Origin: Bacteroidia bacterium | GTDB taxonomy: Bacteria > Bacteroidota > Bacteroidia > Palsa-965 | Assembly: GCA_025454955.1 (NCBI GenBank) | Contig: JALONL010000016.1 | Location: 1-64,000 of the forward strand | Reading direction: 5' to 3' | DNA: 64,000 nt | Part shown: positions 51,976-61,375 of the stretch, piece after piece | How the letters are laid out: each line of letters starts with the position of its first letter | Numbering within the stretch: the stretch's first letter is position 1 | Notes under the pieces: generated by a model | Databases searched by the model: none | Seen by the model: the letters and a program-made list of their open reading frames with translations, nothing else | What the model was told of the DNA's origin: nothing | Translations under genes and position numbers: made by a program

Positions 51976-54702
51976 TCACCTGATCAGCGTCACATGCCCT
52001 AACTTTTCAACAACTTGTTCACCGGTGCAGATGTTTGAGTAAGACAGTTTATACACATACACATCACCTTTGGCAATTTCACCTTGATATTGACCATCCC
52101 AGCCGCTCTGATCGCGTGTTTCAAAAATCAGCTCGCCCCAGCGGTTAAAGATGGTGAGGTGAAAGAGGCTAAAACCGTCACTAATTCCGGTAAAGCGGTC
52201 ATTTAAGCCATCGCCGTTGGGTGTAAAACTGTTGGGGACATATACCAATGCTTCGCCCGGAGTTCCTGTTACTTCAATGGTATCGCTGAGTGTGCAGGGT
52301 ATTGCGTTGATACTTACCCAATACGTTCCGGCTTGTTGCACGGTTATGGTTTGCGAGATTTCGCCGGTATTCCAAAGATAGGTTGCACCGGGATTTCCGG
52401 CATCGAGTATCAAAGCAGTTTGTAAACCGCAAAGTGAAACAGTTTCATTAAAATTAATGTTTTGTATAACGTTGATATTAATAGTATCAGCAGCCAAACA
52501 GTTTTGCGCTGTAACAGCAACAGCATACATTCCTGCATCCGAAACCGCAATGTTTTGCAATGTTGAACCGATGTTCCAGATGTAACCGGCTCCCGGGTTT
52601 TGTGCATCAAGCAGAAGTGTGTCGCCGGGACAGAGTGTGGTGTCGGCGCCGAGTGCCACCACCGGCAGCGGTGTTACAGTGAGATTCATGGACGTTGAAA
52701 GTGTACACGGCGCATTAATAACCTGCACGCTGTAAAAACCGGTTGCCGAAACGGGCAGGGTGGAAGTGGTATCGCCGGTGTTCCAGATGAATTGTTGTGC
52801 GCTCACGCCCGGATCGAGCAGCAGGGTTTGTCCGGCACAAATGGTGGTGTCGCCATTAATTACAGGCTGTGCCGCAAGATCAATTACAATTGAATCCTGT
52901 GTGCTGCATAAGCCGTTTGGATCTGTAGTTACAGTTACACTGTATGTTCCGGCTGCTGTTGCTGTTATCGTTTGCGAAGGTGCTCCGGTGCTCCATTGAT
53001 AAGTGGCACCGGGATTTCCGGCATCCAGTAAGAGGCTGAACGGTGGGTTGCAAAGTGTGGTATCATTACCAAGATTTACTGTGGGTTGAGGAAAAACAGT
53101 TACAGTAACAGTTGACGTATCAGAAGCATTTAAACAGTTACCCTGTATGGTTGTAACAAGTGTAACAGTATAAGTTCCTGGTTGCTGGAATGTGTAAGCC
53201 GCATTAGCAGTATTACTTGTATCAGCAAGTGTTGTGGAATCTCCAAAATCCCAGAAATAGTTATAATTACCAGTTACAGAGGGTGAAAGTTGTAGCTGAT
53301 AAGGAGCACATCCGTTTAATGGCTGTGAGGAGTTTATTGTGGAGACTAACTGAAACGACGGGCATGAAAGGTCTATCTGATATCTCCAAATAGAATTGTA
53401 ATAACCAGCAGTTGAGTTTTCAAGACCACCAAAGAAATACAAGTCACAACCCTGAGCCTGAAAAGAAGATGTACCCGTCATTGCCGGCGGATAATTGGTT
53501 GATGAAGGTACATTCTGAATACCAAAATTAGGCTGGGTAGTAGTTGTTTGCGGGCCATTTACCCAGGTAAACTGATTGGTGGCAGGGTCGAATACCCACA
53601 TATAATTGATTACGCCTGAAATAGCCCCGCCACCAGCATACCAGAATCGCCCAAAGTCATCAGTCCAAAATGAGCGTCCTTCGTATGACGATTCCGGCTC
53701 GCCTCCGGGAGTACATTGCTGTGTAAATGTGCTGGTTATTGTTGCTGATGAAGAGCCCGCCATCCAAGTCCATTGCAATGAAATCGGATCAAATTTCCAC
53801 ATATCGGCTCCGATATAATTAGCAGAAGGGTTAATGGAAATGATTGGGTTTCCTCCAAAAAGCCAGAAATTACCTTGAAGATCGACCCAATGTGCATACA
53901 CCCAACGTTGACCTGGAGTGTTTGAAGGTGCTGCGATACCCAGCGTTCCATAATTTGGCAAAGTATATGGCACATTACTTCCGGCCATCCATGTCCAGAT
54001 ATTTGTAGCAGGATTAAACCGCCATACATCATCATAATAAGGCCCGCCGAAGAGCCAGAAATCGCCTGACGCGTCCTTCCAACTTATTTGACACTCGCTC
54101 CGGGCAGAGGGCATATTGGTTGGCGATGGAACCTGAAGTACACCAAAATTTCCAACACCATTTGCAAACGAACTTCCTCCCATCCATGTCCATTCATTTG
54201 TAGCAATGGTATATTTCCACATGTCGTTAAATTCTCCCCAGTTGCCGTTGGAATCGTATCCCATTCCGCCAAATAACCAAAGATTGCCCGCATTATCTGT
54301 CCAGGTACTCGAACCATACGCTCTTGCACCGGGAAAATTAGTTGGTGAAGAAATTCCCAATACACCGTAACTGCCCGCATTATTTGGTGTTGAAGGTCCC
54401 TTCATCCAAATCCATTGAGCAATTGAGCGATCAAATTTCCAGAGTGCTCCCCAATGAGAAGAAGGGGGGCTTATACCGCCTAATATCCAGAAATCGCCAT
54501 TTAAATCTGTCCACGAATTGCTTGTATAAGTTCCCGGAGGCTCATTACCCGGTGAGGCTACTCCCTGAATGCCAAAACTGGCAGGCGGATTAGGTGAACT
54601 GCTTCCTGCAACCCAGGTCCAAACTCCATTTTGAGCAGTAAGATTTAAGCCCAATACCACCATGAGCAGAGAAAGGGTGGTACAAATCTTACTTAGCGAC
54701 AT
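51976..54702 (-). CDS. Secreted Kelch/PKD/Ig-like protein with CHU_C T9SS type B domain (array member E)
   Basis: 908 aa. Signal peptide MSLSKICTTLSLLMVVLGLNLTAQ, Kelch blades (WTWVAGSSS to FTWVNGPQT), a PKD domain (LSPSVTGNYNYFWDFGDSTTLADTS), four Ig-like repeats and CHU_C. The PKD and second Ig-like repeat closely follow member A (SGDTTICAGQTLLLDPG against NGDTTICAGQTLLLDPG), whereas CHU_C (ISDGFSLFHLTIFNRWG, WDGQYQGEIAKGDVYVYKLSYSNICTGEQ) follows member F. T9SS cargo; role unknown. Confidence 0.85.
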   Translation of the reverse strand: MSLSKICTTLSLLMVVLGLNLTAQNGVWTWVAGSSSPNPPASFGIQGVASPGNEPPGTYTSNSWTDLNGDFWILGGISPPSSHWGALWKFDRSIAQWIWMKGPSTPNNAGSYGVLGISSPTNFPGARAYGSSTWTDNAGNLWLFGGMGYDSNGNWGEFNDMWKYTIATNEWTWMGGSSFANGVGNFGVLQVPSPTNMPSARSECQISWKDASGDFWLFGGPYYDDVWRFNPATNIWTWMAGSNVPYTLPNYGTLGIAAPSNTPGQRWVYAHWVDLQGNFWLFGGNPIISINPSANYIGADMWKFDPISLQWTWMAGSSSATITSTFTQQCTPGGEPESSYEGRSFWTDDFGRFWYAGGGAISGVINYMWVFDPATNQFTWVNGPQTTTTQPNFGIQNVPSSTNYPPAMTGTSSFQAQGCDLYFFGGLENSTAGYYNSIWRYQIDLSCPSFQLVSTINSSQPLNGCAPYQLQLSPSVTGNYNYFWDFGDSTTLADTSNTANAAYTFQQPGTYTVTLVTTIQGNCLNASDTSTVTVTVFPQPTVNLGNDTTLCNPPFSLLLDAGNPGATYQWSTGAPSQTITATAAGTYSVTVTTDPNGLCSTQDSIVIDLAAQPVINGDTTICAGQTLLLDPGVSAQQFIWNTGDTTSTLPVSATGFYSVQVINAPCTLSTSMNLTVTPLPVVALGADTTLCPGDTLLLDAQNPGAGYIWNIGSTLQNIAVSDAGMYAVAVTAQNCLAADTININVIQNINFNETVSLCGLQTALILDAGNPGATYLWNTGEISQTITVQQAGTYWVSINAIPCTLSDTIEVTGTPGEALVYVPNSFTPNGDGLNDRFTGISDGFSLFHLTIFNRWGELIFETRDQSGWDGQYQGEIAKGDVYVYKLSYSNICTGEQVVEKLGHVTLIR

Positions 54703-54791
54703 ATCTATTGTGGATGTAGTTATCGAATATCAACATATAAATCCATTGAGTATTCAACTCTCAGACATTAAAAGTCTGTAAAGGAAGAATT

Positions 54792-57104
54792 TCAACGAAT
54801 CAGTGTAACATGCCCCAGCCTGTCAATAACCTGCTCTCCGGTGCAGATGTTTGAATAGGACAGTTTATACACATACACATCACCTTTGGCAATTTCACCT
54901 TGATATTGGCCATCCCAGCCACTCTGATTGCGTGTTTCAAAAATCAGCTCGCCCCAGCGGTTAAAAATGAGGAGGTGAAAAGTGGTGAAATTCTCCCCAA
55001 TTCCTGTGAAGCGGTCATTCAGGCCGTCGCCGTTGGGTGTAAAACTGTTGGGGATATACACCAGCCCTTCACCAAGAATGCCGTTTACGGTTATTGTATC
55101 GCTAAGTATGCAGGGCGGATTGGTTATGGTTACCCAGTAAGACCCTGCTTGTTGTATGCTTATGGTTTGCGTGGTTTCTCCGGTGCTCCAGAGGTAGGAG
55201 GAGCCGGGGTTTCCGGCATCGAGGACTAAACCATTTTGTAAGCCGCAGAGCGACACGTTATTTGTCAGTTCAAAAGTTTGTATTGAAGAAACAGTAATGG
55301 TATCTGCATCAATACAACTTTGATTACTCACAGCAACTGTGTAAGTGCCCGGATCTGTTACAGAAATGCTTTGAGAAGTTGCCCCGGTGTTCCAGATGTA
55401 AGAAGTTCCGGAATTTTGAGCATCCAGCAACAGTGTTTGACCTGGACAAAGCAGAGTGTCGTTGCCCAGATTGACAACCGGGCTTTGCAGCACCTGAATA
55501 ACTGCAAATGAGGTATCGGGCGAATCGCCGCAAGGTCCATAATTTGTAATTAAGGTTGCAGTGTATGTTCCGGGAGTTGAATAAATGTAGGTTGGAGCTG
55601 CAATACTGCTTGTGTCAAGTGTAGTTAACGGATCGCCAAAATCCCATTGATACGTAACAGCCGCATTACCTGAGGTGCCAAACTGCATTGTAAATGGTGC
55701 GCATCCTGTACTGTCTGCAGTGGCTGTTGTTGTAAAATTTGGCACTCCTAAACAAAGTGGATCGGGCTGGTAGCGCCATAAATTGTTTGTTGTTCCAAAA
55801 CTATTTGTGGCAATTCCACCAAACAGCCATAGTTCTCCTTGCAGTGATACAAAAGCGTTACCGCCAAAAACGCCATCGGGATAATTAGTGGGAGAGGGCA
55901 CGCCTTGTATGCCATAAACAGGAGGCGGGGCAAAACCAAGAGAACCAGTAATCCAGGTAAACTGTAAGGAAACAGGATCAAAAACCCAAAGATGCGAGGA
56001 AACTATTATTGCTCCTGTGCTAATTGACCAAAAACGCCCGCATGGATCTGTCCAGCAGGCGCGGTCTTCAAAACATCCTGAGGGCAATCCGCCCGGAACA
56101 CAGGTTGCCAAAAATGTTGCCGAATCATTGTCTGTTTGTACACCTGCCATCCATGTCCATAGCAAGGTGGCAGGATCATACATCCACATATCTGCGGGAA
56201 AGGCTGCTGTGCTTGATGCAAGTGCGTTTCCACCAAACAACCAAAAACGCCCCTGAAGATCCTTCCATCCATTATAAACCCATCGCGAACCTGGTGTATT
56301 TGATGGAGCAGGAACACCCAACTGTCCATAATTTGGAGGCACAGGTAAAGAAGTGCTGCTCAGTTGCTGTCCGCTCATCCATGTCCATGAAGCTGTTGAA
56401 ATTGTGTAACGCCAAACATCATCAGAACTGCCTGCCGAAGACAATCCACCAAACATCCATAAATCGCCATTATTATCAACCCAGGAAACCGCCGTCTCAT
56501 ATTTTGATGGAGGCCAGTTGGTGGCCGATGGTACAGTTATTTGCCCGTAACTTCCCGGTGAACTGCCCGTTGGCGATCCTCCCATCCATGTCCACTCATT
56601 GGTAGCCACATTGTATGTCCAAAGTTCATTAAGGATATTGTCTGTAGCGGTTGCATCAAGTCCCCCTCCTCCAAACATCCAGAGGTTTCCGTTTAAATCT
56701 GTCCAGGTTGTAACTCCGTATGCTCTGCCCGATGGGTAATTTAGCGGCGATGGAATTCCCTGAATACCATAAACACCGGGCATTTGAAGTGTCGGAGGAC
56801 CTTTCATCCATGTCCAGTTATTTGTAGCTGGTTCATACCTCCAAAGCGAAGAATTGTAGCCTCCATTAGGCCCTTGATAAAATCCGCCAAACACCCAAAA
56901 ATTACCATTCAGATCGGTCCATTCGGCTGCTTCATAAACGCCGGGCGGTCTGTTGGTTGGTGCCGGAACTCCCTGAATACCGAAGTTGCCTGTCGGATTT
57001 GCAATTGTGTCTCCGCCCATCCAGGTCCACACACCATTCTGGGCCGAAACACAAAAGTTAAAAAACAGCAGAATTATTGTTATATAACCAGGACGGCATT
57101 TCAT
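54792..57104 (-). CDS. Secreted Kelch/PKD/Ig-like protein with CHU_C T9SS type B domain (array member F, short)
   Basis: 770 aa, the shortest member. Signal peptide ending FFNFCVSAQ, six Kelch blades (WTWMGGDTI to FTWITGSLG), a PKD domain (FGTSGNAAVTYQWDFGDPLTTLDTS), only two Ig-like repeats (LGNDTLLCPGQTLLLDAQ and NNVSLCGLQNGLVLDAG) and CHU_C nearly identical to member E. The 138-aa shortfall against E equals two Ig-like repeats. It starts 5 bp after the WG-repeat gene ends, so they are cotranscribed. Confidence 0.85.
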   Translation of the reverse strand: MKCRPGYITIILLFFNFCVSAQNGVWTWMGGDTIANPTGNFGIQGVPAPTNRPPGVYEAAEWTDLNGNFWVFGGFYQGPNGGYNSSLWRYEPATNNWTWMKGPPTLQMPGVYGIQGIPSPLNYPSGRAYGVTTWTDLNGNLWMFGGGGLDATATDNILNELWTYNVATNEWTWMGGSPTGSSPGSYGQITVPSATNWPPSKYETAVSWVDNNGDLWMFGGLSSAGSSDDVWRYTISTASWTWMSGQQLSSTSLPVPPNYGQLGVPAPSNTPGSRWVYNGWKDLQGRFWLFGGNALASSTAAFPADMWMYDPATLLWTWMAGVQTDNDSATFLATCVPGGLPSGCFEDRACWTDPCGRFWSISTGAIIVSSHLWVFDPVSLQFTWITGSLGFAPPPVYGIQGVPSPTNYPDGVFGGNAFVSLQGELWLFGGIATNSFGTTNNLWRYQPDPLCLGVPNFTTTATADSTGCAPFTMQFGTSGNAAVTYQWDFGDPLTTLDTSSIAAPTYIYSTPGTYTATLITNYGPCGDSPDTSFAVIQVLQSPVVNLGNDTLLCPGQTLLLDAQNSGTSYIWNTGATSQSISVTDPGTYTVAVSNQSCIDADTITVSSIQTFELTNNVSLCGLQNGLVLDAGNPGSSYLWSTGETTQTISIQQAGSYWVTITNPPCILSDTITVNGILGEGLVYIPNSFTPNGDGLNDRFTGIGENFTTFHLLIFNRWGELIFETRNQSGWDGQYQGEIAKGDVYVYKLSYSNICTGEQVIDRLGHVTLIR

Positions 57105-57109
57105 TAAAG

Positions 57110-57814
57110 TTATTTTTTGCGGCGCTCCCTTTCGCGTTCTTCCCGTTCCCTTTCTTCGTGTTTATTCTCTTCCTCGCGAATGAATTTATTCTTCTTCGAG
57201 ATGAAAAAATTCTTATCGCCCTTGCGCACTTTGGCTTCTCCCTTTACAAAAATATATGCCTGATCGTACTCAAACGGAATAACGGTAAGACCCGAAACGT
57301 CTATAAATCCCCATTTCCCGTCTTTCTGCACCGAGGCAAGACCTTCTGAAAAATTATTGGCATTGACATAAATGGCTGGTATCACCATCGTGTTTTTCGA
57401 ATCGATGAACCCGTATTTATCACCCACTTTCACCCGGGCGCGGTTCTCATAAAAATCGTCGGCCATTACATAGGTGAGCGGTATAAGAATTTCGCCGGTT
57501 GTGTTGATGAAGCCGTATAAACCATTTTTAGCCACACGGGCCATGCCGTTTTTAAACTGTCCGGCATCGTCGTATTGAAGCTCAATGGCTACTTTCCCCT
57601 CGGCATTAATATAGCCACGCTTGCGGTTTTTAATTACAATGGCAAATCCCTCACTGAAATCGCCCCCCGCGTCGTAAGTGGCCGGAACAAGAATCTGTCC
57701 GGAAGCTGTTTTGTAGCCCACTTTGCCGTTTTCGTAAAACCTTACGGGCGACTGGGCCGATGAAGCGATCCACAGAATTTGGCTGAGAAAGAAAATGATT
57801 AAACGAATTTTCAT
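57110..57814 (-). CDS. WG-repeat protein
   Basis: 234 aa. Signal peptide MKIRLIIFFLSQILWIASSAQ, then about six WG-type repeats of the form GKxGYxxxxGxxxxPxxYDxxxxFxEGxAxVxxxxKxG (for example KVGYKTASGQILVPATYDAGGDFSEGFAIV and KWGFIDVSGLTVIPFEYD). The C-terminal 35 residues are a charged Glu/Arg helix (EEENKHEEREREERERERRKK). No T9SS domain, so likely periplasmic. It is the only non-Kelch gene inside the array, 5 bp before member F and 86 bp after member G. Confidence 0.8.
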   Translation of the reverse strand: MKIRLIIFFLSQILWIASSAQSPVRFYENGKVGYKTASGQILVPATYDAGGDFSEGFAIVIKNRKRGYINAEGKVAIELQYDDAGQFKNGMARVAKNGLYGFINTTGEILIPLTYVMADDFYENRARVKVGDKYGFIDSKNTMVIPAIYVNANNFSEGLASVQKDGKWGFIDVSGLTVIPFEYDQAYIFVKGEAKVRKGDKNFFISKKNKFIREEENKHEEREREERERERRKK

Positions 57815-57900
57815 TGTTTGTCAATTTAATGGTAAGTTCAGAAAATTAACAGTTCATAGGGCAAATGGTTCAACTCTAAACCTGCCTTATTTTCCGAAAT

Positions 57901-60609
57901 TCAACGGAGCAGGTTAATATGCCCCACCTTTCTATAATCGTTTTCGCCGCCGCACTCGGTCCGGTAATCAATTATATACACGTAAGTATCGTTCTGGCAT
58001 TTGGTTCCGGCCATTGTGCCATCCCAATACTGTGTCATACTGTCGGTAATAAAAATAAGTTGGCCCCAGCGGTTGTATATGCGCATGGAAAACTGTGTAA
58101 TACCGTCGCCCACGGCAAAAAAGAAATCGTTTGTGCCGTTTCCGTTGGGCGTAAATGTATTGGGCACATAGAGCATTCCCGAACTTGTGCCGCCGGTAAC
58201 TTCTATCGAATCGCGAAGCTGGCAGGTGCCATTATCCACCAAAACCGAATATGTACCTGCTAAACCGGCCACAATGGTTTGTGTGGTTTCGCCGGTGTTC
58301 CAGAGGTAGTTCAGTCCGGGACCGGCATCAATTTCAATGGTGGGCACCAGGCATAAATTCATATTGGGGCCGAGATCGAGCGGGGGGAAGAAGCTGATGA
58401 GCGCGGCATCGGTGGCGGTGCAGCCGTTTTCGGTTACGGTTACCGTGTACACACCCTGCTGCGGGGCCACAATTTGCTGTGTGCCTGCGCCGGTGTTCCA
58501 GGTGTGTGTGGCGTTGGGGTTGCCGGCATCGAGCACGTAGAGAATATCGGGGCAGAGTGTGGTGTCGGGGCCGAGATTTACTACAGGAACGGGGTTTATG
58601 GTAATGGAGGCCGAATCGGTAAACGTGCAGGGCCCGGCGGCTACCTGCACCCACCAGATGCCGGTGGTGTCGGGCTGTATAACGTTGGTGTTGGCCTGGT
58701 TGTTCCAGAGGTAGGTATCCCAGCCGTTTCCGGCCGAGAGTGTAAGCGGCTGACCTTCGCAAATGGTGGTGTCGGGGCCAATATCGGGCGGAAGCAGGTA
58801 GGTGATATTAATACTGTCGCTGCCCGAGCAGTTGGCCAGCGCCACCAGCACGCCATACGTGCCGGGCGAGTTTATGGTAAGTGTTTGCAGCGTATCGGTC
58901 GGGCCGGTGTTCCATAAGTAGCTGCCGCCGGCAATGCCAGCATCGAGTGTAAGTGAGGCATTGCCGCAAAGTATGGTATCGGCACCGAGAAACGGCTGCG
59001 GTACAGCGCTTACCTGAATGGTGGTGGTAATGGTGTCGGCTAATAGTCCGCACGAAGTGTTGGTGACAATAACCGTTACCGTAAACGTCCCCGCGGTAGT
59101 GTAAGTGTAGGCGGGGGCGGGCAGGTTGCTGGTATCGGCCAGCGTGGCGGGATTGCCGAAATCCCAGTGATAGGTGAAATTATTGCTCACCGGCGCTATC
59201 TGAAACGTAACGGGAAGCGGAAAACAACCGGCCGAAGGCGTGGCTGCCAGGTTAAACTGTACCGAAAAGCAGGTAAGATCGGGCTGGTAGCGCCACATCG
59301 CATTGCTGGTGCCGCCAGCTGCGTTAAGCAGCCCGCCAAACATCCACATGTCGCCATTGAGCGCCGTAAAACTCACCGAGCCTGCCATTCCCGAAGGATC
59401 GTTGGTGGCAGCCGGAACACCTATTACGCCAAAATTGGCAGGCTGGTTGGTGGCCGCCCCGCCCCGGGCAAGCAGAAACTCGTTAAGCTGAGGGTCGTAA
59501 AGCCATACATCCTGCGTAAGCTGGTTAAGCTGGTTATTGGTGCTTCCGCCCATTATCCAGAAACGGCCGCACACATCTTTCCAGCAGGTGCGCGTTTCCA
59601 TGCGCGACGAGGGCCTGAAACCTCCGGCCGTACATTGCGGGCCATAATTGCCGGGATCGTTGGCTGTGCCGCTGCCGCCCATCCATGTCCAGATATTGGT
59701 TACAGGATTGTAGCGCCACATATCGTTGTAGGTATTGGCAAAGCGGTTTCCGCCAAAGAGCCAGAAATTCCCGGCGGCATCAGTCCAGTTGTTGTACGAC
59801 GAGCGGCTGCCGGGCGTATTTCCCGGCGCGGGAGCCTGAAGTGTGCCCCAGTTGGGAAAAGCATTTTGTGTGTTGGCGCCGCTCATCCATGTCCAGTTGT
59901 TGGTGGCGGGGTCGTAACGCCACATATCGCTGTAAAAACCGCCGCTGCCTTCGCCGCCAAACATCCACAACTGGCCCGTGCCCGAAACCCATGTGGCATT
60001 GCCTTCGTGGCGGCAGGGCGGGTTGTTGCCCGCAGCGGCTACCTGCAGGGTACCATAAGTGCCGGGCTGGCCCGATAGTGTGGGGCCTTTCATCCATGTC
60101 CATTCGTTTATGGCCACGTTGTACATCCACAAATCGCTCATCTGCCCCTGTTGCCCGTTCGAGTCGAAACCGTAGCCGCCAAACAGCCAGAGGTTCCCAT
60201 TGGCATCAGTCCAGGTGCAGCCCCTGAAACGCGCCCCGGGTGTGTTTAAAGGCGACGAAATGCCCTGCGTGCCATGCACCGGCCATTGCCCGGTAGTGCT
60301 GGCCCCGGTCATCCAGGTCCATTGCAGCGAACCCGGATCAAACCGCCACAGCGCACTGTAAATCTGAAACGAAGTGCTGTTCAGTCCGCCATATACCCAG
60401 AAATTCCCGGCCGGATCAGTCCAGTTCAGCGAGGCATACATCGAAGGCGGGTCGTTGGCCGGCGAGGGCACACCCAGCACACCGTAACTGCCCGCATTGT
60501 TGGTTACCGACGAGCCTTTCATCCACGTCCACACACCGCCCTGAGCCATTGCGCCAAAGGGAAGCAAAAGGGAAATTAATACGATATAGGTTCTAAAATG
60601 AGGTCGCAT
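57901..60609 (-). CDS. Secreted Kelch/PKD/Ig-like protein with CHU_C T9SS type B domain (array member G)
   Basis: 902 aa from ATG 60609 (MRPHFRTYIVLISLLLPFGAMAQ); the ATG 72 bp further upstream lies 5' of the predicted transcription start and is rejected. Six Kelch blades (WTWMKGSSVTNN onward), a PKD domain (FQIAPVSNNFTYHWDFGNPATLADTS), four Ig-like repeats and CHU_C (LYVPNTFTPNGNGTNDFFF, YNRWGQLIFITDS, GHINLLR). It is the most diverged member and noticeably more GC-rich, so it is probably the oldest copy. First gene of the putative 20-kb operon. Confidence 0.85.
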   Translation of the reverse strand: MRPHFRTYIVLISLLLPFGAMAQGGVWTWMKGSSVTNNAGSYGVLGVPSPANDPPSMYASLNWTDPAGNFWVYGGLNSTSFQIYSALWRFDPGSLQWTWMTGASTTGQWPVHGTQGISSPLNTPGARFRGCTWTDANGNLWLFGGYGFDSNGQQGQMSDLWMYNVAINEWTWMKGPTLSGQPGTYGTLQVAAAGNNPPCRHEGNATWVSGTGQLWMFGGEGSGGFYSDMWRYDPATNNWTWMSGANTQNAFPNWGTLQAPAPGNTPGSRSSYNNWTDAAGNFWLFGGNRFANTYNDMWRYNPVTNIWTWMGGSGTANDPGNYGPQCTAGGFRPSSRMETRTCWKDVCGRFWIMGGSTNNQLNQLTQDVWLYDPQLNEFLLARGGAATNQPANFGVIGVPAATNDPSGMAGSVSFTALNGDMWMFGGLLNAAGGTSNAMWRYQPDLTCFSVQFNLAATPSAGCFPLPVTFQIAPVSNNFTYHWDFGNPATLADTSNLPAPAYTYTTAGTFTVTVIVTNTSCGLLADTITTTIQVSAVPQPFLGADTILCGNASLTLDAGIAGGSYLWNTGPTDTLQTLTINSPGTYGVLVALANCSGSDSINITYLLPPDIGPDTTICEGQPLTLSAGNGWDTYLWNNQANTNVIQPDTTGIWWVQVAAGPCTFTDSASITINPVPVVNLGPDTTLCPDILYVLDAGNPNATHTWNTGAGTQQIVAPQQGVYTVTVTENGCTATDAALISFFPPLDLGPNMNLCLVPTIEIDAGPGLNYLWNTGETTQTIVAGLAGTYSVLVDNGTCQLRDSIEVTGGTSSGMLYVPNTFTPNGNGTNDFFFAVGDGITQFSMRIYNRWGQLIFITDSMTQYWDGTMAGTKCQNDTYVYIIDYRTECGGENDYRKVGHINLLR

Positions 60610-60650
60610 GCAATTAACCCGGCAAAAAAAATCGCAGCACCGGATTGTTT

Positions 60651-60682
60651 CAAAGATAACCGGATCAGGCTGGTCTGGCAAA
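60651..60682 (-). promoter_or_regulatory. Bacteroidota-type promoter of the Kelch/CHU_C array
   Basis: On the minus strand TTTG (60682-60679), a 20-bp spacer and TATCTTTG (60658-60651) match the phylum consensus exactly. The predicted start near 60645 leaves a leader of about 36 nt before the ATG at 60609, which also supports that start codon. I found no comparable element in the other gaps of the array. Confidence 0.7.
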
Positions 60683-60758
60683 TGTCAGATTCAGGTGGTG
60701 GAATTTGTTTGGCAACCGGATTTAAAAGGCCGATAACCGGACGGTATAACTACCTGCC

Positions 60759-60777
60759 AAATGAACTGGCTTTCGGG
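60759..60777 (+). repeat. 19-bp element shared upstream of two small genes (copy 1)
   Basis: AAATGAACTGGCTTTCGGG; 18 of 19 bases match the copy at 61376-61394, with weaker similarity continuing about 20 bp. Both copies lie roughly 100-120 bp before a small lipoprotein-like gene. Confidence 0.5.
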
Positions 60778-60876
60778 AGTAACTCAGCACGGTGAAGCCT
60801 GGCAGTATTGCGTAAAGCTGTTTTCGGGATAGCTTCAAATGGACAATTATGTAATTTTGAAACAGGCTCTGGTACG

Positions 60877-61311
60877 ATGAGAAGAATTGTCGCATTACTG
60901 GTTTTATTTTCGTCCTTTTATTATGGGTGTTTAATAACATCCGACAGAATATTGTATTCAAGTGTTGTACAAAAACGTTTTTACATTGGCACTTCCCCTA
61001 ATGATTCAACATTAAAAGGACTATGGTATCTTCAATATGACTACGAAGAAGGAGTATCAATAGCTTTGCTTTTTCGAGATGCCACTCATATTGGATATAA
61101 GAAGAACTTTATTCTTTGCAAAAAAGAAAAATCACGATACTTTATTGTTAATACAGACAACTGGCATGAAAATAAAATTTATAAGGATAGCCTGTCATTT
61201 AAAAACTACTTAAAGGATATTCAGATTGAATATGACTCTGTGGTTTTTCATCGGATAGCTTATAATCCCGAGAGGTTGTACATACCAACTTCCTCCATAC
61301 CTCCTGATTAA
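60877..61311 (+). CDS. Small exported protein, possible lipoprotein
   Basis: 144 aa from ATG 60877. The N-terminus (MRRIVALLVLFSSFYYGC) is a signal peptide with a weak lipobox, YYGC. The mature part is hydrophilic, with KGLWYLQYDYEEG and FILCKKEKSRYFIVNTDNWHENKIY, and no recognised family. AT-rich compared with the array. The longer frame from 60808 lacks a signal sequence. Divergent from the array promoter. Confidence 0.6.
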   Translation: MRRIVALLVLFSSFYYGCLITSDRILYSSVVQKRFYIGTSPNDSTLKGLWYLQYDYEEGVSIALLFRDATHIGYKKNFILCKKEKSRYFIVNTDNWHENKIYKDSLSFKNYLKDIQIEYDSVVFHRIAYNPERLYIPTSSIPPD

Positions 61312-61375
61312 GAGCCGGTGTTCGTATTTTATGCTAAGCCAAATTTTTACTTCCACTTAAAGAGAAGAAGTTACA

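Noticed and set aside
51797..51979. Longer N-terminus for array member D
   Set aside because: It would overlap the end of member E and place the signal peptide at residue 60; ATG 51796 gives a standard signal.
59167..60078. 303-aa plus-strand ORF opposite array member G
   Set aside because: Antisense shadow; basic low-complexity translation without any domain.
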